From Pseudomonadota bacterium (GTDB lineage: Bacteria; Pseudomonadota; Gammaproteobacteria; Pseudomonadales; Moraxellaceae), in NCBI GenBank assembly GCA_023393635.1, contig JAEWKT010000009.1, forward strand, positions 1 through 36,983: a stretch of 36,983 nucleotides of DNA, in the 5' to 3' direction. The number at the start of each line of letters is the position of its first letter. Position 1 is the stretch's first letter. Position numbers and translations under genes: made by a program. The notes under the pieces are model-generated. The model was not told where the DNA came from and ran no database searches. It saw nothing but the letters and a program-made list of their open reading frames with translations. Below are positions 17,437-25,082 of this stretch, piece by piece.

Positions 17437-18747
17437 TTATTCCACCAATTGTGATCGTTTGAACACCGCTTTAAAGGTTGTGCCTTGCCCAGGGGTGGAT
17501 TGAATCTCCAGAGAGGCATCATGCTGTGCCAGTACATGCTTGACAATGGCAAGTCCCAAACCAGTACCGCCTGCTTCACGGCTACGCGCACTATCTACCC
17601 GATAAAAGCGTTCGGTCAGCCGTGATAAATGGTGTGTTTCAATCCCAATACCGTTGTCCTGCACATAAAAACAAGCCTGCTCACCACTTTGCTGCCAGCC
17701 AATGTCAATTTGGCCACCGCTGGGGGTGTATTTAATCGCATTAGTAATTAAATTGCTAAAGGCACTGGCAATCTCATGGGTTGAGCCGCGCAAATTTAAT
17801 GTGCTGTTGATATGCAACTGTAAGGTATGGCCATAATCTGCATTATAGGCCGTGGCATCTTCAAACAATTGCTGTAATAACGGGGCAACCTCAATCAGTT
17901 GATCCTTGTTATCCAGTTCTTCACTTTCTAACCGCGATAACAACAATAAATCTTCAATAATGGCCGTCATGCGATTGGTTTGTTGCTGCATTTGGGCAAA
18001 ACCACGTTGCCAGCGTGGACTTAAATCATCTTGATCGCTGAATAACTCCAAGTAGCCACTCAGAACGGTTAATGGCGTGCGCAACTCATGCGAAACATTA
18101 GCCACAAAGTCTTTACGCATCTGCTCCAAACGGTGCAAATGAGTAATGTCGTATGCCATCAGCAAGTATTCATGGTCACCAAATTGCGTCATTTCACATT
18201 GTATAAAATGATGCGGCTGTACCCAGGAAGCCAATTTAATGCCATTGGGAAACTGCTGTGGCTGTTGCATATAATCGGTAAAATCAGGATGCCGAATAAT
18301 GTTTAAGACGGGACGTCCCAGATCAATACTTTTTAAGCCTAATAGCTGTTCTGCGGCAGGGTTCCACCATTCTAAATGCTGCTGGCTATTAATGAGTACC
18401 ACGGCTTCTTGCAAGGCAGATACCGAGCTTTGCGCCCGATAAATCGTATTTATCAGCTCCGTCTTGGCTTGTTTTTCCTGCCGCTGATAGCGATAAAGTA
18501 AAAACAGTATTTCACCCAGTGCGCCTGAAAGCTCAGGTGGATTTTGTTCAGGGTGATAGCGGATCCAGTCATAAATCCGATACAGTGCACGAAACTGTAA
18601 AGCAATAAAGAGCGTTAATGCCACGACCAGACATGGCCACAGGGCATCAATAAATACCCCCACTATCCCTGCAATCAGCATTAAAAACAGACATAAGCGT
18701 AAATCTTTAATCAGATCACGCCACAGCATCAAAGCATCTGTATTCAT
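17437..18747 (-). CDS. phoR: Phosphate regulon sensor histidine kinase PhoR
   Basis: The membrane kinase that, with the Pst-PhoU system, signals phosphate starvation to PhoB. Two N-terminal membrane segments lie at residues 17-50. A PAS-like domain is at about 103-200, a HisKA domain has phosphoacceptor His220 in VSHELRTPL, and the ATPase domain shows NLITNAIKYTP (N box), DNGIGI (G1) and GGTGLGLAIVK (G2). There is no large periplasmic domain, as in E. coli PhoR. Its ATG overlaps the phoB stop by one base (TAATG), so the genes are translationally coupled. No pst or phoU gene is in the window. Confidence 0.96.
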   Translation of the reverse strand: MNTDALMLWRDLIKDLRLCLFLMLIAGIVGVFIDALWPCLVVALTLFIALQFRALYRIYDWIRYHPEQNPPELSGALGEILFLLYRYQRQEKQAKTELINTIYRAQSSVSALQEAVVLINSQQHLEWWNPAAEQLLGLKSIDLGRPVLNIIRHPDFTDYMQQPQQFPNGIKLASWVQPHHFIQCEMTQFGDHEYLLMAYDITHLHRLEQMRKDFVANVSHELRTPLTVLSGYLELFSDQDDLSPRWQRGFAQMQQQTNRMTAIIEDLLLLSRLESEELDNKDQLIEVAPLLQQLFEDATAYNADYGHTLQLHINSTLNLRGSTHEIASAFSNLITNAIKYTPSGGQIDIGWQQSGEQACFYVQDNGIGIETHHLSRLTERFYRVDSARSREAGGTGLGLAIVKHVLAQHDASLEIQSTPGQGTTFKAVFKRSQLVE

Positions 18748-19460
18748 TAAATGTTACATGAGTCAGTACGTGTGGAAAAACGATAACCTGTACCGCGTAC
18801 CGTTTGCACAAAGCTGTCCACGCCATAAGGTTCCAGTACACGGCGCAAGCGGCGAATATGCACATCAATGGTACGGTCTTCGATATACACGTTGCCGCCC
18901 CACACCTGATCCAGTATTTGCGCTCTGGTATATGCACGCTCAGGATGCGTCATAAAAAAAGCCAACAAACGATATTCGGTAGGGCCGATGTCTATGAGCT
19001 TATCGTCATAACTGACCCGCTGGCTGACTGGGTCAAGCACCAATTGTCCTGCTTCAACCCGCTTTTCATTACTCAAGGCATTACTACGCCGCAGCACCGC
19101 TTTAATACGCGATACCAGCTCACGAGTAGAAAACGGCTTGGTCATGTAGTCATCGGCACCTGCATCCAGACCTTGTACTTTATTGTCTTCTTCGCTACGG
19201 GCAGTGAGCATGATAATCGGGGTTTCATTGAGTGTTTCATCACGTTTTAAACGGCGACACAAATCCACGCCACTGACACCGCCAGGTAACATCCAGTCCA
19301 GCAAAATCAGGCAGGGACGCTGGTCAACAATCATTTGATAGGCTTGTTTGGCATCTGCTGCCTGCTGACTGTTAAAATCAGCCATGTCTAGTGCGGTCTG
19401 AATCATGTCGCGTATAGGGGCTTCATCATCGACAATTAAAATATATTCATTCTTCATCAT
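18747..19460 (-). CDS. phoB: Phosphate regulon response regulator PhoB
   Basis: An OmpR/PhoB-class transcription factor activating genes of the phosphate regulon. From the ATG at 19460 it has 237 residues. The receiver domain has Asp11/Asp12 and phosphoacceptor Asp55 (LLDWML), the switch Thr in MLTARS and the MTKPF lysine. The C-terminal winged helix has RAQILDQVWG and DVHIRRLRR. The frame opens at 19520, but that codon falls in the predicted -10 box. The ATG pair at 19457-19460 follows AGGAT and matches normal PhoB N-termini. It carries a Pho box upstream and is coupled to phoR. Confidence 0.96.
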   Translation of the reverse strand: MMKNEYILIVDDEAPIRDMIQTALDMADFNSQQAADAKQAYQMIVDQRPCLILLDWMLPGGVSGVDLCRRLKRDETLNETPIIMLTARSEEDNKVQGLDAGADDYMTKPFSTRELVSRIKAVLRRSNALSNEKRVEAGQLVLDPVSQRVSYDDKLIDIGPTEYRLLAFFMTHPERAYTRAQILDQVWGGNVYIEDRTIDVHIRRLRRVLEPYGVDSFVQTVRGTGYRFSTRTDSCNI

Positions 19461-19518
19461 TATCATCCTGTGCAGCACCGCGCTACAGTGAGTACGCCAT
19501 GTTAAATATGACAAAGCC

Positions 19519-19552
19519 ATTACAAGGCCAAAAGATGACAGTTTTATGTCAA
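19519..19552 (-). promoter_or_regulatory. Pho box and -10 of the phoBR promoter
   Basis: On the minus strand TTGACATAAAACTGTCAT (19552 to 19535) matches the known Pho box CTGTCATAAATCTGTCAC at 14 of 18 positions. Ten bases later comes TGTAAT (19524 to 19519), a good -10 at the spacing seen in PhoB-activated promoters, where the Pho box replaces the -35. This supports autoregulation of phoBR and a transcript start near 19512. Confidence 0.8.
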
Positions 19553-19604
19553 AGACAAAAATAAACTCAAATTTTAATGATTAATGCTCATTTGCTTAAA
19601 AATA

Positions 19605-20333
19605 CTACTGTTCAGGCTCGGTTTCCATCCATTGTAAAATAGACAAATAGGCAATTTCACATGCTGCCAATACTTGACTGAGGGGCTCTTTAAAGCCGCC
19701 AATCACCCAGCGCATGGCAATATGCGTCACATAGCCATTTAATCCTGTCGATACCAATGATAAATCCGCAGATTGAATTGGTTTCTTGGGGAACATCAGC
19801 ATCATTAAAGCCTGAATCATACGATCAAAACGCGCCACCGATTCATAAATGGTATTGCCCTGCATTTCATGTACTAAAATGGCATCAATAAATAAAATAC
19901 GTGCCATACGTGGATCATCCTGCAATGCCTGTAGCAATGCGGTTAAACCCGAATTTATCATAAGGCGCGGATCAGCTTTGCTTTGCATGACGGCGGCCAG
20001 GATTCGTTGTTGTAATTGTTCTATCAGTCCTAAATAAATCGTTTTAAATAATTCCTCGCTACGCTTAAAAGACTCATAAAAATAACGCTCGGTCAGTTTG
20101 GCTTCATTACAAATGTCGCGTACCGTGACTGAAAAAAAGCCCTGCGTACCATAAATCTGCAAGCCTGCCTCAATGAGTTTTTCACGCCGCTCATTTTGCC
20201 GTTGCTCTAAGCTCAAACCCTTAAAACTGCGTCGTCTATTACTAGCGCGGCTGCTTGCTGGCTTGACTGCTGCGGTGGCCAGTTCAGTGGTATCTGTGCT
20301 GGCAGAGGTTAAATCAGGGGTATGTTCAGACAT
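19605..20333 (-). CDS. TetR/AcrR family transcriptional regulator (A)
   Basis: A one-component repressor-type regulator of 242 residues. The helix-turn-helix is at about residues 53-97 (EKLIEAGLQIYGTQGFFSVT, then DICNEAKLTERYFYESFKRS). A ligand-binding helical domain follows, for which no close functional relative was recognised. An N-terminal extension of about 45 residues is unusual: an acidic Thr/Ser stretch is followed by a basic RASNRRRSFKG segment, possibly an additional DNA contact. It lies 191 bases downstream of the diiron enzyme gene but behind that gene's terminator, so it probably has its own promoter. Its target genes are unknown. Confidence 0.88.
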   Translation of the reverse strand: MSEHTPDLTSASTDTTELATAAVKPASSRASNRRRSFKGLSLEQRQNERREKLIEAGLQIYGTQGFFSVTVRDICNEAKLTERYFYESFKRSEELFKTIYLGLIEQLQQRILAAVMQSKADPRLMINSGLTALLQALQDDPRMARILFIDAILVHEMQGNTIYESVARFDRMIQALMMLMFPKKPIQSADLSLVSTGLNGYVTHIAMRWVIGGFKEPLSQVLAACEIAYLSILQWMETEPEQ

Positions 20334-20434
20334 TGAAAGAAGGCTGACCCGTAAAAAATAAATGAAGTAATAAACTCAGCATGCCATAAAGTCCCTAAAC
20401 TGTCATCCTTATACCTGCACGAAGGCCTCATTAT

Positions 20435-20469
20435 AAAAAACCAGCATTAGAAAATTTATCTAATACTGG
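20435..20469 (-). terminator. Terminator of the diiron enzyme gene
   Basis: Read on the minus strand, CCAGTATTAGA (20469-20459) pairs with TCTAATGCTGG (20451-20441), with one mismatch in 11, over a 7-base loop and into TTTTTT. It lies 56 bases after the stop of the gene at 20525 and separates it from the TetR gene. Confidence 0.85.
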
Positions 20470-20524
20470 CAAGGAGAGCAGGCTATAAAATAGTGGTTTT
20501 AAAGGTCACTAAAACTGTAAAGCT

Positions 20525-21985
20525 TTAGGACTGAACAGGTAGGCTTACTTCCTGATTCAATAACTTTAAAAACTGCTGTGTCGCCCATAAGCCTGCAGGG
20601 CTGGTATGTAAAGCAGGTGATAAATAAGGGGCGAGCAAATAAAATGCCTGTTCTGCATTATCGCGCTCGGCCAGTTTTTGTGCCAAATGCGCCAGATCAG
20701 TATTTTTACTATTGAGTGCCTGCTGCAAACTCAGCGGTTGCGTGCTCATACTGTCTTGCAGGTGACGATGTGCGGCACGATAGCGTTTAATGCGCGGTGC
20801 CTCGGTACTATGCAGCCATTTACCAGCAATCCAGTCATAAATAATTTGCGATTCGGCCGCGCTAAATACCCCATGCATGACGGCTTTGTCACCATGAATT
20901 AATTGCCAAAAACGGCTGTTTTCTGGGTTTTCGTGTCGTTTAATCCAGCCATTTTCTTCAAGCACATCAATAAAATGCGCGCTGTCTTCAGGGGTGGATA
21001 GCCATTCATTAATGGTGCGCCCGCTTAAGCGGCAATAATTGCTGTGGGCAAATTGACCGACCACTGCCTTATTGACCAGCACCGTTTGCAAGGCTTGTTT
21101 TAAGTCAATCTGTTCAATAATTTGTTCCGTTGATATACCCAGGTGATTGAGTTGATAGCCACGTCGTACCCGCTGATAAAACTCATCACGGCCATCAAAA
21201 ACAGGCAACATAGCAAATACTGCCTCTACGGCCTGCCGAGCGTGACCATTATGCGCATTGTCTACTGTCACATGCAGGCTAAAATAATAGGGGTCGATAC
21301 CCAATTCATCCAGCTCATACGTTGTGATGAGCAAATGTAGCGGCATTTGCTCATAACCTAAATTAAAGCCAATGACTTCAGGCAAATAATCTTGACCCAG
21401 TAAACCCAAAGCCAACTGGATACAACCTTGCTGATAATAATTATCAGGCAATTGATTAGAAACAGGAATACCCAATTTTGACATCAGTTGCTGATAGAGC
21501 AATACATGGTTTTGTGGGCCAATGCCATTGCCTAATTCATCCAGATAAGTACGAATTAGTTGTTCACAGTTTGCATCATGCCATGAGTGCAAGGTGCCAT
21601 ATAGCCATGCACCATCTACCCGCTTGGTCGGCTCAACACGCTGCAAAAATAATAAAGCCTCGCTTTTGGTAGCAAAGAAACGCCTTGGTGCACCTTGCTT
21701 GCGTGATTTTAAATATTGCTGGTAGGCATAGCCAGTTCGCTCGGTATTTTGCTGTAGCCATTGCGGCAAGTCCTCAGGATATTCAGGCAAATCACAATGC
21801 TGTTGCGCTGCCCAGCCCAGTTGCTGCTGCAAAAAAGCATTGGCTTGATTATAAGTTTTGGCGTCTGGATAAGCTTGTAAAAATGATTGATAAAATTGAC
21901 GATAGGTGCGTGGTAGCTCAATAGCAGAACTTGGCAGTTTACCCTTAAAAAATTGATTTAAAATGTTTTTTTGCAAAACTAGCAT
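20525..21985 (-). CDS. Haem-oxygenase-like diiron oxidase/oxygenase (iron-containing redox enzyme)
   Basis: A 486-residue protein of the haem-oxygenase-like fold known as the iron-containing redox enzyme family (Haem_oxygenas_2, related to TenA/PqqC and to HDO diiron oxygenases). The metal-binding pattern is complete: Glu150 in DELGNG, His160 in GPQNH, Glu212 in LGYEQMP, His238 in YFSLH, Asp242 in TVD and a His in NAHNGH (245 or 248). A C-terminal region of about 180 residues contains SGRTINEWL and GWIKR segments, also seen in long members of this family. The frame opens at 22066, but the ATG at 21985 has AGGAAG upstream and matches the fold start. The reaction is unknown. It is divergent from a methyltransferase and ends in a terminator. 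Confidence 0.85.
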   Translation of the reverse strand: MLVLQKNILNQFFKGKLPSSAIELPRTYRQFYQSFLQAYPDAKTYNQANAFLQQQLGWAAQQHCDLPEYPEDLPQWLQQNTERTGYAYQQYLKSRKQGAPRRFFATKSEALLFLQRVEPTKRVDGAWLYGTLHSWHDANCEQLIRTYLDELGNGIGPQNHVLLYQQLMSKLGIPVSNQLPDNYYQQGCIQLALGLLGQDYLPEVIGFNLGYEQMPLHLLITTYELDELGIDPYYFSLHVTVDNAHNGHARQAVEAVFAMLPVFDGRDEFYQRVRRGYQLNHLGISTEQIIEQIDLKQALQTVLVNKAVVGQFAHSNYCRLSGRTINEWLSTPEDSAHFIDVLEENGWIKRHENPENSRFWQLIHGDKAVMHGVFSAAESQIIYDWIAGKWLHSTEAPRIKRYRAAHRHLQDSMSTQPLSLQQALNSKNTDLAHLAQKLAERDNAEQAFYLLAPYLSPALHTSPAGLWATQQFLKLLNQEVSLPVQS

Positions 21986-22141
21986 GTTGTTCTTCCTACT
22001 ACAATTCCTGAACATGATTACATCGTTATTTGAAAATGGGTGGTGTAAAGTTTTGTCCTGGAACATGCACCTATTGTTACGCCACGCTGGATCTAAACCT
22101 TTTATTTCTACATTTACCTATAAAAATCAAATGTTAACGGG

Positions 22142-23134
22142 ATGAAAATTATGGCAGAGCTTACTGCTACGCAACACAGTGTCACGGGACTACAACAGGA
22201 TATGGGCTTATTTACACAGTGGTTAAGAAGCCAAAGTTATGATTTTCATACGCTTAGCCCAAGCAGTCATGCCGCCTATTTAGCACGTTGCAAAAAAAAC
22301 CAGGCCGCTCATCTTAGAGATATTTTTGGCTGGTCTTTGCCCTTTGAGGCAAAGCTTTTACCAGCTTTTATTTTTAATTTATTACTTAAGCATCAGCTCG
22401 TTAGTCAGGTACTTGGCCAGCCAATCAGTTTATGGCAAAGCCATATCCGCGTGTCTCGCTTAAATCAGGGGTTATTCATTCATTCTTCCTATCCAACCAC
22501 GCAAGATCATGCAGTATTTTTTGGCCCAGACACCTATCGTTTTGTGTATGCCCTGCGTCAGTATTTAATAGCGAAACAACCGAGCATTCAGCGGGCGATA
22601 GAAATTTGTAGTGGGGCTGCACCTGCCGCGGTGACACTGGCACGTTATGCCCCAGAGGCTGAGGTGATTGCTGCTGATATTAATACCCTGGCACTACAGT
22701 ATGCGGCGATTAATGCGCAGTGTAATGAGGCCAATAACGTGCGGACAGTATGCAGTAATTTGTATCAGCATATTGACGGTTATTTTGACTTTATTACTGC
22801 CAATCCCCCTTATTTAGTCGATACCAAGCAACGCCTGTATCGTCATGGTGGCGACCTTATGGGTGCTGCGCTAAGTTTAGACATTGTGCAGGCATCATTA
22901 GATCATTTGGCAGTAAATGGCACGTTGTTGCTGTATACAGGTGTCGTGATTGCACAGGGACAAGACTTATTTTATAACGCGTTGCAATCACTGATGGCAC
23001 CACGACAAGCGCTGTTTAGCATGCATTATGAAGAAATAGATCCTGATATTTTTGCTGATGAACTAAGCGAAGCCATTTATCCTGGAGCCGAGCGAATTGC
23101 TGCTGTGGTATTGACCATTAACCGCTTAAAGTAA
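22142..23134 (+). CDS. Class I SAM-dependent methyltransferase, HemK-like NPPY type
   Basis: A Rossmann-fold methyltransferase of 330 residues. SAM motif I is ICSGAAPAA near residue 155, an acidic residue ends the second strand in IAADIN (179), and the catalytic motif is NPPY at 221-224. NPPY marks N-methyltransferases acting on amide or exocyclic amino nitrogens, as in PrmC/HemK or TrmN6. The first 145 residues form an extra helical domain that could recognise the substrate. The true prmC usually sits with prfA, so this is probably a different enzyme. Two starts are possible (22142 and 22151), the second better spaced from GGGAT. It is divergent from the diiron enzyme across 156 bases. Confidence 0.85.
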   Translation: MKIMAELTATQHSVTGLQQDMGLFTQWLRSQSYDFHTLSPSSHAAYLARCKKNQAAHLRDIFGWSLPFEAKLLPAFIFNLLLKHQLVSQVLGQPISLWQSHIRVSRLNQGLFIHSSYPTTQDHAVFFGPDTYRFVYALRQYLIAKQPSIQRAIEICSGAAPAAVTLARYAPEAEVIAADINTLALQYAAINAQCNEANNVRTVCSNLYQHIDGYFDFITANPPYLVDTKQRLYRHGGDLMGAALSLDIVQASLDHLAVNGTLLLYTGVVIAQGQDLFYNALQSLMAPRQALFSMHYEEIDPDIFADELSEAIYPGAERIAAVVLTINRLK

Positions 23135-23179
23135 GAGAGAATAGGCAATAAAACCTTTGATAATTGGCATTAAAAATTA

Positions 23180-23208
23180 TTGACAATACATGTTGTCAAA
23201 ATTATAGT
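23180..23208 (+). promoter_or_regulatory. SDR gene promoter with overlapping operator
   Basis: TTGACA (23180-23185), a 17-base spacer and TATAGT (23203-23208) form a near-consensus sigma-70 promoter. A perfect inverted repeat TTGACAA-N6-TTGTCAA (23180-23199) covers the -35 and most of the spacer, so a bound repressor would block RNA polymerase. The same repeat occurs at 5166. The TetR gene at 24432 is the likeliest source of the binding protein, by proximity only. Confidence 0.82.
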
Positions 23209-23291
23209 GCCTCACAGAGTTAATTTTAGGCAAGGCCAATCACAGGCCATTATTTATTTCAGATCAGCGCGTTTTGCTCAGGAAAGTGCAC

Positions 23292-24158
23292 ATGAAAGAT
23301 TTTAACAATAAAGTCGCGGCTATCACAGGCGCAGGTTCAGGTATCGGCCAGCAATTGGCTGTACTATTAGCCAAGCAAGGTGCCCATTTATCGCTTAGCG
23401 ACATCAATGAAGCAGGACTGGCCAAAACTGTAGAGCTGCTCAGTAGCTATCCAGTAAAAGTAACCACCACCACGCTTGATGTCTCTGACCGTAAAGCCAT
23501 GCATGCTTGGGCAGAAGCTACCGTTAAAGACCATGGCAAGGTAAATTTAATATTTAATAATGCGGGCGTGGCACTGGGCTGCACCGTGGAAGGCACCGAA
23601 TATAAAGATATTGAATGGCTCATGGGCATTAACTTTTGGGGCGTGGTCTACGGCACCAAAGCATTTTTACCGCATTTAAAAGCAAGCGGTGAAGGCCATA
23701 TTGTTAATATTTCAAGTTTATTTGGTTTGACAGCGCAACCCACACAAAGTGCATATAACGCCAGTAAGTTTGCAGTACGTGGTTTTACTGAATCATTGCG
23801 TCAAGAGTTAGATATTCAAAAAAATGGCGTGAGTGCAACTTGTGTGCATCCAGGTGGGATTCGTACCAATATCGCCTTGTCAGCACGTATGCATGACAGT
23901 ATTAGTACGCTGGGTATGGATCCAGCCAGTGCTGGCAAGCAATTTAATAAACTGCTGCGCACCCCACCAGAAGAAGCAGCCCGTCAAATTTTAGAAGCAG
24001 TACGTCATGATGATCGCCGTTTGCTTATTGGTAATGATGCCAAGGCACTTGAGCTGTTGCAGCGTCTATTGCCATCGCGCTATCAGCAAATAATGACGCT
24101 TGGCACAAAGTTTCAACAGCGTTTAAGCAAAAAAGGTTCAGCCAAAAAACAGGCTTAA
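23292..24158 (+). CDS. Short-chain dehydrogenase/reductase
   Basis: A classical SDR oxidoreductase of 288 residues using NAD(P)(H). It has cofactor motif TGAGSGIG at 12-19, Asp37 after the second strand (suggesting NAD preference), NNAG at 89-92, and the active-site set Asn114, Ser142, Tyr155 and Lys159 (SAYNASK). The C-terminal 45 residues are basic. The frame opens at a TTG (23274); the ATG at 23292 follows AGGAAA and was chosen. It sits behind a strong promoter with an inverted-repeat operator, also found at the esterase gene. A TetR regulator follows 273 bases downstream. Substrate is unknown; an alcohol or carbonyl intermediate of lipid or ester breakdown is a guess. Confidence 0.92.
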   Translation: MKDFNNKVAAITGAGSGIGQQLAVLLAKQGAHLSLSDINEAGLAKTVELLSSYPVKVTTTTLDVSDRKAMHAWAEATVKDHGKVNLIFNNAGVALGCTVEGTEYKDIEWLMGINFWGVVYGTKAFLPHLKASGEGHIVNISSLFGLTAQPTQSAYNASKFAVRGFTESLRQELDIQKNGVSATCVHPGGIRTNIALSARMHDSISTLGMDPASAGKQFNKLLRTPPEEAARQILEAVRHDDRRLLIGNDAKALELLQRLLPSRYQQIMTLGTKFQQRLSKKGSAKKQA

Positions 24159-24219
24159 TGTTCTGTTAACTGATGAGTTGTAATTACTCTTTTAATAATT
24201 ACAGCACATCAGTATTGGT

Positions 24220-24258
24220 AAAGCGGTGTTACCTTTTATCGGATAATGCCGCTTTTTT
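24220..24258 (+). terminator. Terminator after the SDR gene
   Basis: AAAGCGGTGTTA (24220-24231) pairs with TAATGCCGCTTT (24244-24255) using two G-U wobbles, over a 12-base loop and into T6. An AT-rich inverted repeat, GTAATTA (24180-24186) with TAATTAC (24196-24202), lies just before it. Confidence 0.82.
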
Positions 24259-24362
24259 ATGTGAGATATAGAGGCAACCACTAGAAAGTTGTGAGCAGTA
24301 AAAATAAAATCATAAAATGAGCTAAGTAATTGCTACTTAAGCTTATAAATGAGCATTTGCGC

Positions 24363-24386
24363 CATTGTCTGTGATCAAAAACAATG
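24363..24386. promoter_or_regulatory. Inverted repeat upstream of TetR gene B
   Basis: CATTGT (24363-24368) and ACAATG (24381-24386) are spaced by 12 bases, with flanking CGC/GCG extending the symmetry imperfectly. A second small repeat, GCGAA-N6-TTCGC (24386-24401), runs into TTTTT. Either could be a regulatory site; the arms differ from the TTGACAA operator. Confidence 0.35.
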
Positions 24387-24431
24387 CGAACGTAGATTCG
24401 CTTTTTAAGTCACGTATTTTAAGGATGAAGT

Positions 24432-25025
24432 ATGCGCAAGCAGCCTAAGCAACAACGTGCCAAGGTATTGGTTGGCCGAATTTTACAAGCCACCGAGCAG
24501 TACATTGCTCAGCATGGCTTAAAAGAACTCACCACCCCTAAAATTTCTGAGCAATCAGGCGTTGGCGTTGGCTCTATTTATCAATATTTTAATAATAAAC
24601 AAGAAATTGTAGAGTACTTGCTAGAGCAAAAAAGCAATGAGTTGGGCCAGTCCCTAAAAGAGCATGTCTTGGGTCACCAGTCGCCAGAACTCAACGTATT
24701 AATTGAAAGTGCTATTGCGTTTGGCTTTGAGCAACTGCAAGCCAATAATGGGTTTTATATTGAAATTGTGCGCAACTTGCACCAGCTTGACACACAAAAA
24801 GCCACTGAAATTTTGCAGGCACACTTTTTTGAGTTGTGGGTTTTTGTATTTACTAAATTTTATACAGGCCCAGACCCTGAACGAATCAGTATCAAGGCCT
24901 TTATCATTATTAACAGTACCTTATATACCATGATGAGCTATTGCAGCCAGATACCAATCAGGTTTACTGAAGCTGAAATCAAGCAAGAGCTAACCAGCAT
25001 GATCTTAAGTTATTTAAAAAGCTAA
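24432..25025 (+). CDS. TetR/AcrR family transcriptional regulator (B)
   Basis: A 197-residue TetR-type regulator. The DNA-binding domain covers about residues 10-60, with VGRILQATEQYIAQHG as helix 1 and a helix-turn-helix in TPKISEQSGVGVGSIYQYFNNK. The remainder is a helical ligand-binding domain rich in aromatic residues, suited to a hydrophobic ligand. The ATG has AAGGATG upstream. It follows the SDR gene behind a terminator, on the same strand, so it is likely expressed separately. By position it is the best candidate to bind the TTGACAA-N6-TTGTCAA operators before the SDR and esterase genes; its own upstream region lacks that repeat. Confidence 0.9.
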   Translation: MRKQPKQQRAKVLVGRILQATEQYIAQHGLKELTTPKISEQSGVGVGSIYQYFNNKQEIVEYLLEQKSNELGQSLKEHVLGHQSPELNVLIESAIAFGFEQLQANNGFYIEIVRNLHQLDTQKATEILQAHFFELWVFVFTKFYTGPDPERISIKAFIIINSTLYTMMSYCSQIPIRFTEAEIKQELTSMILSYLKS

Positions 25026-25082
25026 ACTGTTATGTCCAGCTTCGCTTTATTAAGTTGAAAAGTGGTAATTTATCATCACCCA

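Noticed and set aside
20401..20412. CTGTCAT near TetR gene A as a Pho box
   Set aside because: Only one half-site is present, with no second CTGTCA 11 bases away.
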